64,000 nt of DNA, from positions 21,879,884-21,943,883 of the forward strand of contig NC_133648.1 of NCBI RefSeq assembly GCF_009905375.1, given 5' to 3'. Below the pieces are notes generated by a model, which was given only the letters and a program-made list of their open reading frames with translations, was not told the DNA's origin and ran no database searches. Below, piece by piece: positions 1 through 10,008 of this stretch. Origin of the DNA: Apium graveolens. Taxonomy: Eukaryota; Streptophyta; Magnoliopsida; Apiales; Apiaceae. The position numbers and the translations under genes are program-made. Each line of letters starts with the position of its first letter. Positions within the stretch are counted from its first letter, which is position 1.

Positions 1-69
1 CAGCTCCAAAATCAGATTGAAGAAAACAACAGAAAGCTTGGAAAGAGATCCAGACCTTTAAGGAACTAG
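1..69 (+). pseudogene. C-terminal end of the post-pol extra ORF of Copia-B1
   Basis: Frame 1 gives 22 residues beginning QLQNQIEENNRKLGKRSR and ending at TAG (67-69). The same motif (HQIEENNKKLGKRTR) occurs on the minus strand at the matching place of Copia-B2, about 12.1-12.2 kb, where more of the protein is visible. It is therefore the C-terminus of the additional reading frame that follows pol in these elements. The peptide is charged and probably helical. Its function is unknown. No start is visible because the rest is outside the window. Confidence 0.6.
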
Positions 70-246
70 ATAAATCTGCTCAGGTTAGAGGAGCATCTTG
101 AAAATGACTGTGAGCTAAACTTTGTACATCTTGTTAATTGAAGCACTTTCCAGTATTATCTACTCTCTTTTAAAGTTGTATTTTTAGGGTGTTTTGTTAT
201 CATCAAGTATCTCTTAATTTATGGCTACAATTCCAATAGACATAAA

Positions 247-256
247 TTGGGGGAGA
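247..256 (+). other. Polypurine tract of Copia-B1
   Basis: TTGGGGGAGA, a few bases before the LTR start TGTGTATATG at 261. The same tract precedes the 3' LTRs of Copia-A, -B2 and -D. It primes plus-strand DNA synthesis. Confidence 0.8.
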
Positions 257-260
257 TTTT

Positions 261-1358
261 TGTGTATATGTTGTTAACTTGATGATTTCATTAAGAAAAC
301 ACCTTGGTAGATTTTACTTAGTGAAAATGTAGCACTCGACGAATAAGGATTATAGTCCCGATGCATGACTCAATATAGTCCCGACGGATAATGATTTATT
401 ATCCAACGAGTGAGTAACTTATGTAACAATAAGTCTATAGCACATTTCTGCATACACCTTTGTATAGATTCTGTAGTAGTATATAAGTCATGTTGACTTT
501 AACTAGATATGCAGAATAGGTTGATTAATTGTACATAGATGATGTCTTGTAATTCTGCATAAATGAAATGAAGTCAAGTGCCAAATAGCTACCGACGGAT
601 GATTAACAGAGCTTCGACGGATGATCATAAAGCTATCAAGGGATGATCAACAAAGCTGTCGACGGATGATCAACAAAGCTGTCGACGGATGATCAACAAA
701 GCCATCGACGAATGATCATGTACTCAACGGATAAAGAATTCAAACACCCGTTGACAGTGTCAACACAGTCACATGCGTCGAGTGTATGTAAATGGAATGT
801 GGTATCCTATTCAACTGGGTTTTCGAGAACAAAGAAGCATTGCCATTTCTATGCTATTATGAAGATATTCAAAGATGCTGGAATAGAGTAATGAAGTAGC
901 ATTGTAATAGACTTGATAGTTTTGTTTTATTATCCTGTCTTATTACTTTGTAATCTTGGTTTTATATAAACCAAGAAGCAGCAAATAGAATAGTAACTAA
1001 GAAATTAAGAAACTGAAGAACCAAGAGAGAAACATTTGTAAGATGTATTCTTAGCATTTCTCTCATTCTTAGTTATTGTCATTTTTGTAAGGAGTTGTGA
1101 GCTTTTGCACACAGAGTTGTCTCGATATATATTATATATCTCTGGTGGAATCATTCAAATCCACCAGAAAGTTTTTAAAGACTCTTGTTTTTAATTACTT
1201 GTGTTTTGATTCATTTCAAGTGATTATTCTGCATTCTGCTAATCAATTCACACTAATATATATATTTGAGGTAGAACAATTTTTATTCAAGAAAAAGTTT
1301 CAAGAATTCCATTCAACCCCCCTTCTGTAATTCTTGTTATATTGTTAAGGGACTAACA
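261..1358 (+). repeat. 3' LTR of Copia-B1 (1098 bp)
   Basis: It starts TGTGTATATG and ends GGGACTAACA, giving TG...CA ends. The last 60 bases include the 'ATTCAACCCCCCTTCTGTAATTC' block typical of the LTR ends here. A minisatellite of 22-23 bp units fills 593-745. The inverted relative at 10902-11937 shares both ends and the overall order, with many differences. The short open frame at 1097-1330 lies wholly in the LTR and is not a gene. Confidence 0.8.
593..745 (+). repeat. 22-23 bp minisatellite in the B1 LTR
   Basis: Seven units start at 593, 615, 637, 660, 683, 706 and 725 (steps 22, 22, 23, 23, 23, 19). The core is CGACGGATGATCAACAAAGC with 1-4 changes per unit; the last unit is short and degenerate. 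Two isolated relatives lie upstream in the same LTR near 338 and 382. The array is in the U3 part, where repeats can act as transcription enhancers; that role is inference. Confidence 0.85.
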
Positions 1359-2280
1359 AAATTTATGCAACTGACACTTAAACTGTTCATCTAAAACAAC
1401 ATTGATCACCACAGTAATTTTCATCATTCATATGGAGTGTAAGTGTGTGCTTTAAGCTAAATATCAGACAAAGAGTAAAGTCTGATTCACTTCAGTACAT
1501 CTTAGAAATAAGGCATAACTAAGAACTTTGCTCAAAATCTGTCATTAGTCTGAAGTCTACTATAGAATGAGTTCATGCATGAGTCCACCTCAACTGTTTT
1601 GTGCTTATTTTCTGCATCTTTTGATATTTCTTTTTATAGTGGCTTCTCTGTGTAAGTGAGTCACGACTGCTTATCAGAATTTATGCTATTATCAGAGTAT
1701 TTCTCTAGTAATCAGAGAATGTGAAAAGTCACCAAGAAAATTTTATTTTGCTTTTCTAATGCATATTACTTAATACCAGCAATGCACTTGGGTCTTCCCT
1801 TCCACATATATTTTTCTCTAGATCTCAAAGGAGTACCTGATATTTATTTCTTTTCTTTACCTTTTATTTTGATAAGTGAGGCTTATCAGCACTTAGTACA
1901 TCCATAAGATTTACCAACATCAGAACTTAACAGATAAGAAGCACTATTCTAGTTTATGACTTAGTAATAAGATACACAAAGTAAACCTAACCAGGCTCAA
2001 TATCAGAATTTGCGTGTGTTAAAAGATTTCCACATAAACAATTACTTCAAACATGGGATTTTTAGTATATAAGAGACTACTAGGTCAGCATCTAGCACAG
2101 TTATCCTTATTGGATTGAATAGTCTCAGAAACATTCATATCACTATCAGAGTTTAGAAATTCATATCAGACAACAATCAGCACTTAGGTAAATTTCAATT
2201 TAAGCACAGATTACATAAAGATAGTAATATCTGTAAATACTGATCATAAGGTCTGATGTATCTAAAAACATAAACTAAAC
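1359..2280 (-). other. Post-pol non-coding region of Copia-H
   Basis: About 0.9 kb between the end of pol and the B1 junction, with no useful reading frame. It is rich in short repeats related to AAGTTCTGAT and AGTGCTGATA in the element's sense direction, a pattern also seen in the LTRs and coding regions of Copia-A and Copia-D. Confidence 0.5.
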
Positions 2281-3593
2281 AGATTTAGAGAAAAAACCTG
2301 AAACCATTCCAAGTTCATTTACCAATCTTGTAAAAGTAGCTTAACAAAGTGGTTTTGTGAAGATATTTGCTAGTTGTTGATCTGTTGGAACAAAATGCAA
2401 TTCCACTGTACCTTTCATCACATGTTCCCTTATGAAGTGGTACCTAATGCTGATGTGCTTTGTCATTGAGTGCTGAACTGGATTACCTGTCATAGCAATA
2501 GCACTTTGATTATCACAGTAAATGGGTATTTTAGAATATGTTAACCCATTATCCAGTAACTGATTCTTCATCCAAAGAATTTGTGCACAACAGCTTCCTG
2601 CAGCAATGTACTATGCCTCTGCAGTTGATGTGGAAATTGACTTTTCTTTCTTGCTAAACCAATAAACTAATCTGCCTCCAAGGAATTGGCAGCTTCCACT
2701 TGTGCTTTTTCTGTCAATTTTGCACCCTGCAAAATCTGCATCTGAGTAACCTATTAGCTTAAAGTCTGATTCTCTAGGATACCACAATCCTAGATCAGCT
2801 GTATCCTTAAGGTACTTGAAAATTCTTTTCACAGCTCTTAAGTAAGGTTCTCTTGGATCTGCTTGAAATCCTGCACAAAGACAGGTAGCATACATAATAT
2901 CAGGTCTACTTGCAGTTAGATAGAGTAGTGAGCCAATCATACCTCTGTAATCAGTAATATCTACTGATGTACCAGTATCCTTATCCAATTTTGTTGCAGT
3001 GGCCATAGGAGTGGATGCACTTGAACAGTCTTGCATTCCAAATTTCTTTAACAAATTTCTGGTCTGCTTAGATTGACAAATAAAAGTTCCTTCTTCATTC
3101 TTCTTGACTTTAAGGCCCAGAAAATAGCTAAGTTCTCCCATCATACTCAATTGATATCTTGACTGCATTAGCTTGGCAAACCTTTTACAAAGTCTATCAT
3201 TTGTAGAACCAAAAATGATATCATCAACATATATCTGTACCAAAAGTAAGTCCTTTCCATGGTTGAGATAGAATAAAGTTTTGTCAATAGTCCCTCTGTT
3301 AAATCCACTTTCCAGAAGAAACTGAGCTAATGTCTCATACCATGCTCTTGGAGCTTGCTTAAGGCCATAAAGTGCTTTATCAAGTCTATAGACATGATTA
3401 GGAAATTTTGAATCTACAAAACCTGGAGGTTGTTTAACATATACTTCTTCTTCCAATTCTCCATTAAGAAAAGCACTTTTTATATCCATTTGAAAGACTT
3501 TAAACTTTTTGTGAGCAGCATAAGTCAGAAATATCCTTATGGCTTCCAATCTAGCAACTGGTGCAAATGTTTCATCATAATCAATTCCCTCCT
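2281..3593 (-). pseudogene. Copia-H pol: reverse transcriptase and RNase H
   Basis: Copies element RNA into DNA and removes the RNA strand. The frame enters RT at [19 protein letters not shown], continues through [18 protein letters not shown], the catalytic YVDDIIFG near 3215-3240, [13 protein letters not shown], and the RNase H part (GYSDADFAG near 2720-2745, [25 protein letters not shown] and [15 protein letters not shown] near 2435). Stops interrupt it at 2611 (a GAG-type codon to TAG in AEA*YIAAG) and 2341 (LC*ATFTRLV), after which the frame runs to about 2280. The N-terminal RT fingers and everything upstream are absent. Apart from these stops this is the best preserved copia RT/RNase H in the window. 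Certain as to family; non-functional because truncated. Confidence 0.9.
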
Positions 3594-4125
3594 GTTAGTA
3601 ACTCAAGTAACAGAAAACAAACTTTATTGAAACAATAAACTCTGTTATAATATGGAACTGTTACCTCTCAGTGATGAACAAATATCACGAGAGCTGCTAG
3701 GGTTACAATGAATAATCTTCTCGAATATGATAACACTTTTAGTGTAAACCCTATGTCTGTGTTTATATACTACACAGTTACAAGATAATCGCTAATTGAT
3801 ATGGAATATAATTCTGCTTCCTAAAATATATCAATCAGATATCTTTTCTTCCAAGTATTTTATTCTTCATAGAATTCCTTCTTCATGCATATCACTTCTT
3901 ATGTTTATCTCGATCTTCTTTCCTTTAATCAGCTACTGTCCTTATCTGATTGTCCTTCAGCACTTAAGTTCTGATATCCATCTTCTGATGATTATCTCCT
4001 GATAATATAAGTACTGATATCCTTAAGTCCTGACTTCCAATAAGTACTGATTTATCCTGTTTAAGTAAGATCTGAAAACTAAACATAAATCATATTAGCC
4101 ATGACATTATCAAATATATCTAACA
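3592..4125 (-). repeat. 5' LTR of Copia-H, one end damaged
   Basis: On the plus strand it ends CAAATATATCTAACA, the reverse complement of the start TGTTAGATATATTTG seen in Copia-A and Copia-E. A TATA box (TATATAAA on the minus strand) lies at 3762-3769 and the repeated GAACTTAAG motifs near 3960-4040. At the left end only about six bases of the tip (TGTTAG) remain before 'TAACTCAAGTAACAG'; about 70 bases found in the other LTRs, including the CAACCCCCTTCTACAG block, are missing. Confidence 0.75.
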
Positions 4126-4370
4126 GTCTTCTTTTTCGAAGCCGTTAACCTCCAATTATAGTCGATCTCCGTGCACTTTACAGCTAACTCAGACTTATTA
4201 CTCTTCGTCACAACGTAGTTCCTATCAGTCATTATATGTACCTTCCTTATTGCATTTATGAGGCTGTCTTTGTCAGGAAATAAACGTTTACGATATAGTT
4301 TCACATGATCCTCATCCCAATCGAGATATATGCTGTTATGATTGTCCACCGTAGGAGCTGTGTATTATAA
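4126..4370 (-). pseudogene. MuDR-type domain of a Mutator-like transposase relic
   Basis: The minus strand reads APTVDNHNSIYLDWDEDHV, then LYRKRLFPDKDSLINAIRKV, NYVVTKSNKSELAVKC and DYNWRLTASKKK. The pattern 'F.DK..L..A...', then 'C....C.W.L.ASK', is that of the DNA-binding MuDR domain of plant Mutator-like transposases. The frame is cut at 4126 by the Copia-H LTR, just after ASKKKT, so the catalytic domain is absent from this side. On the minus strand a plausible 3' splice site (..TTTTTATAATACACAG) lies just before this segment, so it may be a second exon of the frame at 6380-7149. Family fairly sure; gene structure inferred. Confidence 0.65.
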
Positions 4371-6379
4371 AAACCAATTTTTTTATTAAATATATATGTT
4401 TATATAAGTCTAGTGATTTAATATATACAAGTAGTAAAAATGTTAATGTGCTTTATTTAAAAAAAAGTGTACATAATTTGAAATATTTAGTTGTTTTCTT
4501 TACTTGGTCAAAACCTGTTACTAATTGATAAGATATGAGTTAAACTTTAAAAATACAATATGAGTTAGTTTTGAAAATAGTGGAGGGTGATACTGATAAG
4601 TACGCGTTAACTTAGGAGTACAGTACGTTAGATTTGTAAATAAATAGATGTAATTTAGTTCATTTGTTTCTTGCACAGCTCTCTTCTTTCTCAGGTACTT
4701 TTCTTTTCAACTGTGTGTTTTAGGTTACTCATTGTTGTACTGTATTCATTTATGTAATGGTCAAGTTATTTTTAATACTTAATGTATGTGCTTGTTGATT
4801 TATATATTTTATTATACATTGATATTTTGTTAAATACTTAATGCTCTGTTTAAAAGTAGTCTTTAATTTTAAAGAGAATGATTTGTGAAAAGAAATATTA
4901 TGTATATGTGATATTTCTGGTTAACTCCTTTTATATGATTTTGTTAAATTATGTTGTTAACGTGATAAATGTGAAAAATAGTTAATTATGTGTACTATTT
5001 TTATAAAAGATTGTTAATATGTAACTATTTATTTATTTTATGAGATATTATTATTAGTGTTTTTATTATTATGTTAATGACATATGTGATGATTTTATTC
5101 TCTTTTATAAGTCTCTGTTTTTGTTAGTTTTATTTTTAAGAATTGATCAATCATTTATTCATTCTAGAAATTTTTAATTATATTTTATTAGTATATGTAC
5201 ATACATGTTTATTTATTTAATTTTTTTTACTTATGTGTGTTTTTAGAAAATGGTAGTAATAGTATTAATTGACTTGTATAATTTTTAAAAACTCATTTAG
5301 TAAATTCTTGTTAGTATAATATTTCATTATATTTAGTTGTTTTTATATTATCTTGTTGCCTGGTTTTGTATTGCAACACATGTTATTTTATAATGTTGGC
5401 TGATTTTGTATTGCAGCTCTCTGTATATGTTGTTTTTATTGTCTGGTTTTTGTTTTAGAGTCCTTATTTTGTGTATATATAATTATATATATATTATCTT
5501 TTGCCTGGTTTTTGTTTTAGAGTTCTTATTTTGTGTATATATAATTTTATATATATATATATTATATTTTACCTGGTTTGTGTATTAGAGTGTATGAGGA
5601 TAATTAATTATGTTTGTTTTTAATAATAACTACATAGGTAGGATTTCTCTGCGTGAAGTGATAAATTGTTAAAGTGGTTGTCAATGTCAAGGTAAGTTAA
5701 CTCTTCACACTTTTATTTTTATTTTGAAATCTGTTAAATATTTTTTGCACTGCTTTTATTTTAACAACTATGGATCAAGTAATTGTTTTAGACATAAGAA
5801 TTCCCAGTGAGCTCTGACCTATGAAATATTTAGTAATTGTGTATAGTTCCGGAACTAGATTTTGATAACTTACTAGGGCGTGCTTTGCACAGTTTATGAT
5901 ACCTTAGTAAGGGGCGCATTATTGACAGTTGTGAACCTATGATACTGTGTCACCAGGTATTTGTGACCTTAGCGAGCTGTGGAATTTATTTATGTTATAT
6001 GTAAACTTTGGATTTTGAGCAATGATTTTAGCTTTATAAAAATTATGAACTCCTTGATCCACTAGTGTCGAATTGTTTTCTTGCTGGGCTGTTTGGCTCA
6101 TGACTTACAAATTTTCAGGTGCTAAACTTCTGGGATGGACAAGGAAATACATTTGGCTTGAGCTTATTGTAATAATATTTTAGTGATAGTGTCTTATCTT
6201 AGAGTTGCGTCTCTCTGTATTTTTCTTTATTTCAGCTATATGATACTTTTTTTGAGTTGGATTTCGGAATCTTGTTTGCTTATGTGAGACTTGTTTTAAG
6301 TATGAATAAAGTTTGATATCTAAGTATAGTTGTTGTATAAAAAGTTGAGGTATTACATGTATTCCTCGGTGATAAACCA
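4371..6379 (-). other. AT-rich spacer or intron between two transposase segments
   Basis: About 2 kb of strongly AT-rich, T-biased sequence without a meaningful reading frame. It contains a short tandem duplication near 5443-5590. The minus-strand bases at its left edge resemble a 3' splice site. It could be a long intron of the Mutator-like gene, perhaps enlarged by an insertion; the 5' splice site could not be fixed. The frame at 5406-5588 is low-complexity and not a gene. Confidence 0.4.
5443..5590 (+). repeat. 62-68 bp tandem duplication
   Basis: CTGGTTTTTGTTTTAGAG followed by a CTTATTTTGTGTATATATAA block occurs at 5443 and 5505; a third, partial copy starts at 5573. The spacing is 62 then 68 bp, the difference coming from an expanded (TA)n run. 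Confidence 0.75.
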
Positions 6380-7149
6380 CGGCGCCCTAGCAACATGATG
6401 ATGAGGGAAAACTGCCCGAGTAACTTGTTCCCCCTATTAGAATTTCCTTCCTCATCCTCACTCTCAGAATCTTCATCTTCATCGTATGGCTCAAAAAGCT
6501 CATCACTAGATTCATCATCATCCTCTGGCTCCCAACCCTGAAAATCAGGTTCAGTAAGGGCTAACTGCTTACCTGCACTTATTTGAGCTACATTCCTCGC
6601 CGGAGAGATATTCATATCATCAATCCCTCCTCTATCTTGTTCACTAGAACCACCTTCATAACCTCCATAATTTGGAGTGAACTCCCTTCTATAGCCACCT
6701 TGTTGGTTCAAACCCCCCTCATATCCTCCACCTTCTTGGGTATATTCCCTTTCGTATCCACCTTGTTGACTAGACCCCCCTGCACCCCTTCTATAGGTTT
6801 GTTGAGTAAACTCCTCTTAATACGCAAGATGCTGACTAGTCCCCCCTCCGTAGCCTTGAAATACTTGATTTGACCACCCACTGGAAAGGTATACAAGATA
6901 TTGAGATCCCCAATTCTCTGCTTGCAAATAGGGTTGCGAAGGTTGTGACCCCCAATTTTGTTGAAACGAGTAGGGGTCATCGTTATGTATGTGCTCAGCT
7001 TCAATGAATAACGAAATATCGCCACATCCATTAAGCATATTCTCAGGAATCCTTAACATGACTGTGACATCACTCTCACAATTGATATCGCCAATATAAA
7101 AAGTTTCGACAAGGTTGAATTTTCCTAAGCGAGGATACTTATAAAGCAT
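6380..7149 (-). pseudogene. N-terminal part of a Mutator-like transposase relic
   Basis: The frame starts at ATG 7149 (MLYKYPRLGKFNLVETFY) and runs 256 codons in one frame with one internal stop (TAA at 6817-6819). In order: a folded-looking N-terminal region ending VMLRIPENMLNGCGDISLFI (residues 1-50), a Tyr/Gly/Gln-rich linker with repeats of the form QGGY.RE.T...GGYEGG (about residues 90-165), and an acidic stretch (FEPYDEDEDSESEDEEGN, about 215-235). After that the frame degenerates. An N-terminal PB1-like region, acidic linker and MuDR domain is the usual order in plant Mutator-like transposases, and the MuDR domain is found downstream at 4126-4370 on the same strand. The Tyr/Gly repeats could also come from an RNA-binding-like host gene. 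Moderately sure. Confidence 0.5.
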
Positions 7150-7408
7150 TTTTAAATTCCAATGATGAGGACTGATTTACATTAGATCGTACACTTTATT
7201 TCTAAAGGCAAAGGGATGTAAATAATGAAAACATGTCACGCCACTTGAAGTGCAGTGAAGAGGGGTTCACGTGCCTTCAAGTGGCGCAACCACCTTCACT
7301 TTAAAATTTTGGAACATAACCCTACTTCTCATTCAAAATACACATTGCAGCCGTCCTCCAGCCGTCCTCCCTCCTCTCTCATCAGCCTCTTCTTTTCTCA
7401 TCAGGTAT
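7150..7408. other. Upstream region of the transposase relic, with hairpin
   Basis: Non-coding sequence upstream of the minus-strand ATG at 7149. It carries the inverted repeat at 7239-7286 described separately. No clear TATA box or terminal inverted repeat could be fixed. Confidence 0.3.
7239..7286. repeat. Perfect 12-bp inverted repeat forming a ~20-bp hairpin
   Basis: CGCCACTTGAAG (7239-7250) is the exact reverse complement of CTTCAAGTGGCG (7275-7286). Inside it GCA/TGC and GTGAA/TTCAC also pair with one single-base bulge on each side, leaving a loop of about 6 bases (GAGGGG). Confidence 0.8.
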
Positions 7409-7484
7409 GTCTCTCTCTCCCTCTCTCCCTCTCTCTCCCTCTCCTTCTCTCTCCCTCTCCCTCTTATCTCTCTCATCAATCTAC
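7409..7484 (+). repeat. CT-rich microsatellite
   Basis: An almost pure run of CTCTCTCC and CTCCCT units. The overlapping plus-strand open frames (7255-7614, 7271-7522) translate it as Leu/Ser/Pro runs and are not credible genes. Confidence 0.85.
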
Positions 7485-7984
7485 TGCCAAAGTTTCAATT
7501 TTTTATGATTGTTGTGGCCTAATTTATATATTCAATTTGAGTTATGTAAATTACTGTGGTTTTTTTTTTTTTTTGGAATCAATTACTGTGGAATTCTTGA
7601 TTATTGTTTTATAGATTTTTACTAGATGTGTATGTAGACATAAAATGTCTTTTGTAACAATAACGGGGGTATAATTGTGAATCTTCTTTAGGATTTAATG
7701 GAAACGATAGTTAAGGAATTATTCAAGGGAAGAAAACAGAATTAGTTTTCAAAGATCAATACAAGTGTACGTGATATAATTCTGTATGTGTAGGTGCCAC
7801 CACCCAAAAGTGTTCAGATTTCCACGCCAGATTCATGTTAAACAGTAAATAGGAATACCCCATAAATAGGTTTATAGTCTCAAAAACAAAGCAACAATGA
7901 GAAATACAGCACTCATTAAGCCTCATTAAACATGACTAAAATGATAGCTTTCAAACATTAGAGCAAATTATATTAGAGTAAGTA
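7485..7984. other. Unassigned non-coding sequence
   Basis: Contains a T-run near 7560-7575 and otherwise ordinary AT-rich sequence. Nothing recognisable was found on either strand. Confidence 0.4.
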
Positions 7985-8789
7985 AAATTATTTAAATATT
8001 ACTTTCACTAAGCTATATTTTTAATTTAAAAAAATAAGAAACACATTTAAATTATAATTAGGTAAGGGTAGTAACAACTTTAAATTTATTTAGGGAATTA
8101 AATAACCTTATTTAAATATTACTTACAATAAGTTATATTTTTAATTTAAAAAAAATAAGGAACACATTAAATTATAATTAGGTAAGAGTAGTAACAACTT
8201 TAAATTTATTCGGGGAATTAAATAACCTATTTAAATATTACTTACACTAAGCTATATTTTAAATTTTTAAAAATAAGGAACACATTTAAATTATAACTAG
8301 GTAAAAGTAGTAAATGAAGGAAAAATATAAAAATTCTCACAAATAATTAGTAACAATAAATACACTTTAAATTATTTTAGGGAATTAAATAAATTTATTT
8401 AAATATTACTTATACTAAGCTATATTTTAAATTTTTAAAAATAGGGAACACATTTAAATTATAACTAGGTAAAAGTAGTAAATGAAGGAAAAAATATAAA
8501 AAAATCTCACAAATAATTAGTAACAATAAATATAACTTAAATTAATTTAGGGAATTAAATAATATTATATAAATATTACTTACACTAAGCTATTATTTTA
8601 ATTTAAAAAATAAGAAACACATTTAAATTATAATTAGGTAAGAGTAGTAACAACTTTAAATTAATTTAGGGAATTAAATAATATTATTTAAATATTACTT
8701 ACACTAAGCTATATTTTTAATTTAAAAAAATAAGAAACACATTTAACTTATAATTAGGTAAGAGTAGTAACAACTTTAAATTAATTTAT
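7985..8789 (+). repeat. AT-rich tandem array with 120-bp and 170-bp units
   Basis: The phrase TTTAAATATTACTTACACTA recurs at about 7991, 8111, 8230, 8398, 8568 (here TATAAATATT) and 8687, with steps 120, 119, 168, 170 and 119. Each unit contains AAGCTATATTTTTAATTT, ACACATTTAAATTATAA and TTTAGGGAATTAAATAA. The two long units carry an extra ~50 bp (AATGAAGGAAAAATATAAAA ... CAAATAATTAGTAACAATAA). Short units seem to be the long form minus this block, or the reverse. Confidence 0.85.
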
Positions 8790-9332
8790 TTGTGATGAAC
8801 ATTCTGATCTTGATGAACCAACATACAGCTCTACTTTTGAAGATCTGCTCTTCAAGGTATCCACACGAATATCTGATCGTCGAACTATCACCGGAGCCGG
8901 TACTAGCCGATTTGGTTGCCTCCTTCTCTCTCTCTTTCTAGCCTCTCTAAGATGTAGAGCTGCTAGGGTTTTTCTCTAAAAATGTGATTTACTTCTTAAC
9001 CCTAAAAATATACATCTTAATGTATATATATTGAGAGAGGAGATTCGGGTCTAACCCTAATCATAATGGTCTTCTAAAAGGACCCATTCTGATTTTGGGT
9101 TTATATTATTATTCAATTCGAATTATATGATATATACAATTAATCAAGTCTCACATAATTAATTTAATAATTTAATTTAAATTAACAATAATAAAATATT
9201 TAAATTCATAATTTAAATAACACTCCATTTTAAATGTTCTTTGTGTGTGTGACCATTTAGGTTATTATTACGTTGGCAATACTTTTATTTTCTAATAATA
9301 AAATTATAAACAATGAGAGGCATCTAGTAATA
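8790..9332. other. Unassigned sequence left of Copia-E
   Basis: No coding potential. It contains a short CT-rich stretch near 8920, two separate AACCCTAA words and an AT-rich stretch 9140-9220. The last ~90 bp (TGTGTGTGACCATTTAGG ... GAGAGGCATCTAGTAATA) resemble the interior or end of an old LTR or similar repeat, but no partner copy is present, so it stays unassigned. Confidence 0.3.
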
Positions 9333-9953
9333 TGTTAGATATATTTGATAATGTCATGCGTAATATGATTTGTGTTTAGTTTTCAGATCTTACATAACAG
9401 GACAGATCAATAGTTAACTGGAAATCAGCACTTATACTGAAGACAGAACTTAAGATATCAGAACTTAAGTTATCAGAACTTAAGGTTCAAAAGATATTTA
9501 TCAGGAGATAATATCAGGACTTAAGATGACTTTCAGATAAGGCATGCGGCTGATTGAAAGGAAAGAAGATCGAGACTAAGACAGAAAGAATTGTGCATGA
9601 AGAAGGAATTCTATGAAGAATAAAAAACTTGGAAGAAAAGATAACTAGTTGATATATTTTAGGAAGTAGAATTATATTCCATATCAATTAGAAGATTATC
9701 TTGTAAGTGTGTAGTATATAAACACAGGCATAAAGTTTACACTAAAAGTGTTACGATTATCAAAGTTATTATTCTTTGTAACTCTAGCAGCTCTCGTGAT
9801 AATTTGTTCATCACTGAGAGAGGACAGTTCCATATTGTAACAGAGTTTATTGTGTTGAATAAAATCTGTTTTCTGTTACTTGAGTTCTTATATTCAATTT
9901 GATTGTGCTAAACACTGTATTCAACCCCCTTCTACAGTGTGTGTGACCTAACA
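9333..9953 (+). repeat. 5' LTR of Copia-E (621 bp)
   Basis: Starts TGTTAGATATATTTGATAAT, ends GTGTGTGACCTAACA. TATA box TATATAAA at 9715-9722. Three 15-bp units GAACTTAAGNTATCA-like lie at 9446-9490. The end block CAACCCCCTTCTACAGTG is shared with the LTRs of Copia-A and -D. Confidence 0.9.
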
Positions 9954-9955
9954 AA

Positions 9956-9967
9956 TGGTACCAGAGC
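9956..9967 (+). other. Primer binding site of Copia-E
   Basis: TGGTACCAGAGC, two bases after the LTR; one base differs from TGGTATCAGAGC, the complement of the initiator tRNA-Met 3' end used by most plant copia elements. Confidence 0.8.
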
Positions 9968-10008
9968 CTTCTGTTAACACACAAACAGTTTAAGATCCAA
10001 AATCAATC

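Larger units (their letters stand above)
1..1358 (+). mobile_element. Copia-B1, 3' end of a Sirevirus-like Ty1/copia element
   Basis: The window opens inside this element. Seen in order: the last codons of a reading frame (1-69), about 180 bp of untranslated sequence, a polypurine tract (247-256), and a long terminal repeat (261-1358). The polypurine tract lies left of the LTR, so this is the 3' LTR of a plus-strand element whose body is outside the window. The same LTR family occurs inverted at 10902-11937 (Copia-B2), which supports both boundaries. The sequence after 1358 belongs to Copia-H, so B1 appears to have inserted into H; the candidate target duplication at 1359-1363 is AAATT, but its partner is off the window. 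Confidence 0.8.
1359..4125 (-). mobile_element. Copia-H, truncated Sirevirus-like element
   Basis: Read on the minus strand: a damaged LTR (4125 to about 3592), then reverse transcriptase and RNase H (about 3590 to 2280), then 3' non-coding sequence down to 1359, where Copia-B1 interrupts it. Gag, protease, integrase and the N-terminal part of RT are missing, so the LTR sits directly against RT. The LTR is of the same family as those of Copia-A, -D and -E. The right edge (4125) lies in the MuDR domain of a transposase relic, so H inserted into that gene. Candidate target duplication at 4126-4130 is GTCTT; the partner is not visible. Confidence 0.7.

Noticed and set aside
4126..4370. Treating the MuDR segment as an active transposase
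   Set aside because: It is cut by an LTR at 4126, there is no catalytic domain in the window, and the N-terminal segment has a stop and a frame break.
7255..7614. Plus-strand open frames across the CT-rich stretch (also 7271-7522)
   Set aside because: They translate a CT microsatellite and a T-run into Leu/Ser/Pro and Phe runs; no domain and no matching copy.
8980..9065. AACCCTAA words considered as interstitial telomere repeat
   Set aside because: Only isolated single copies, not a tandem run.
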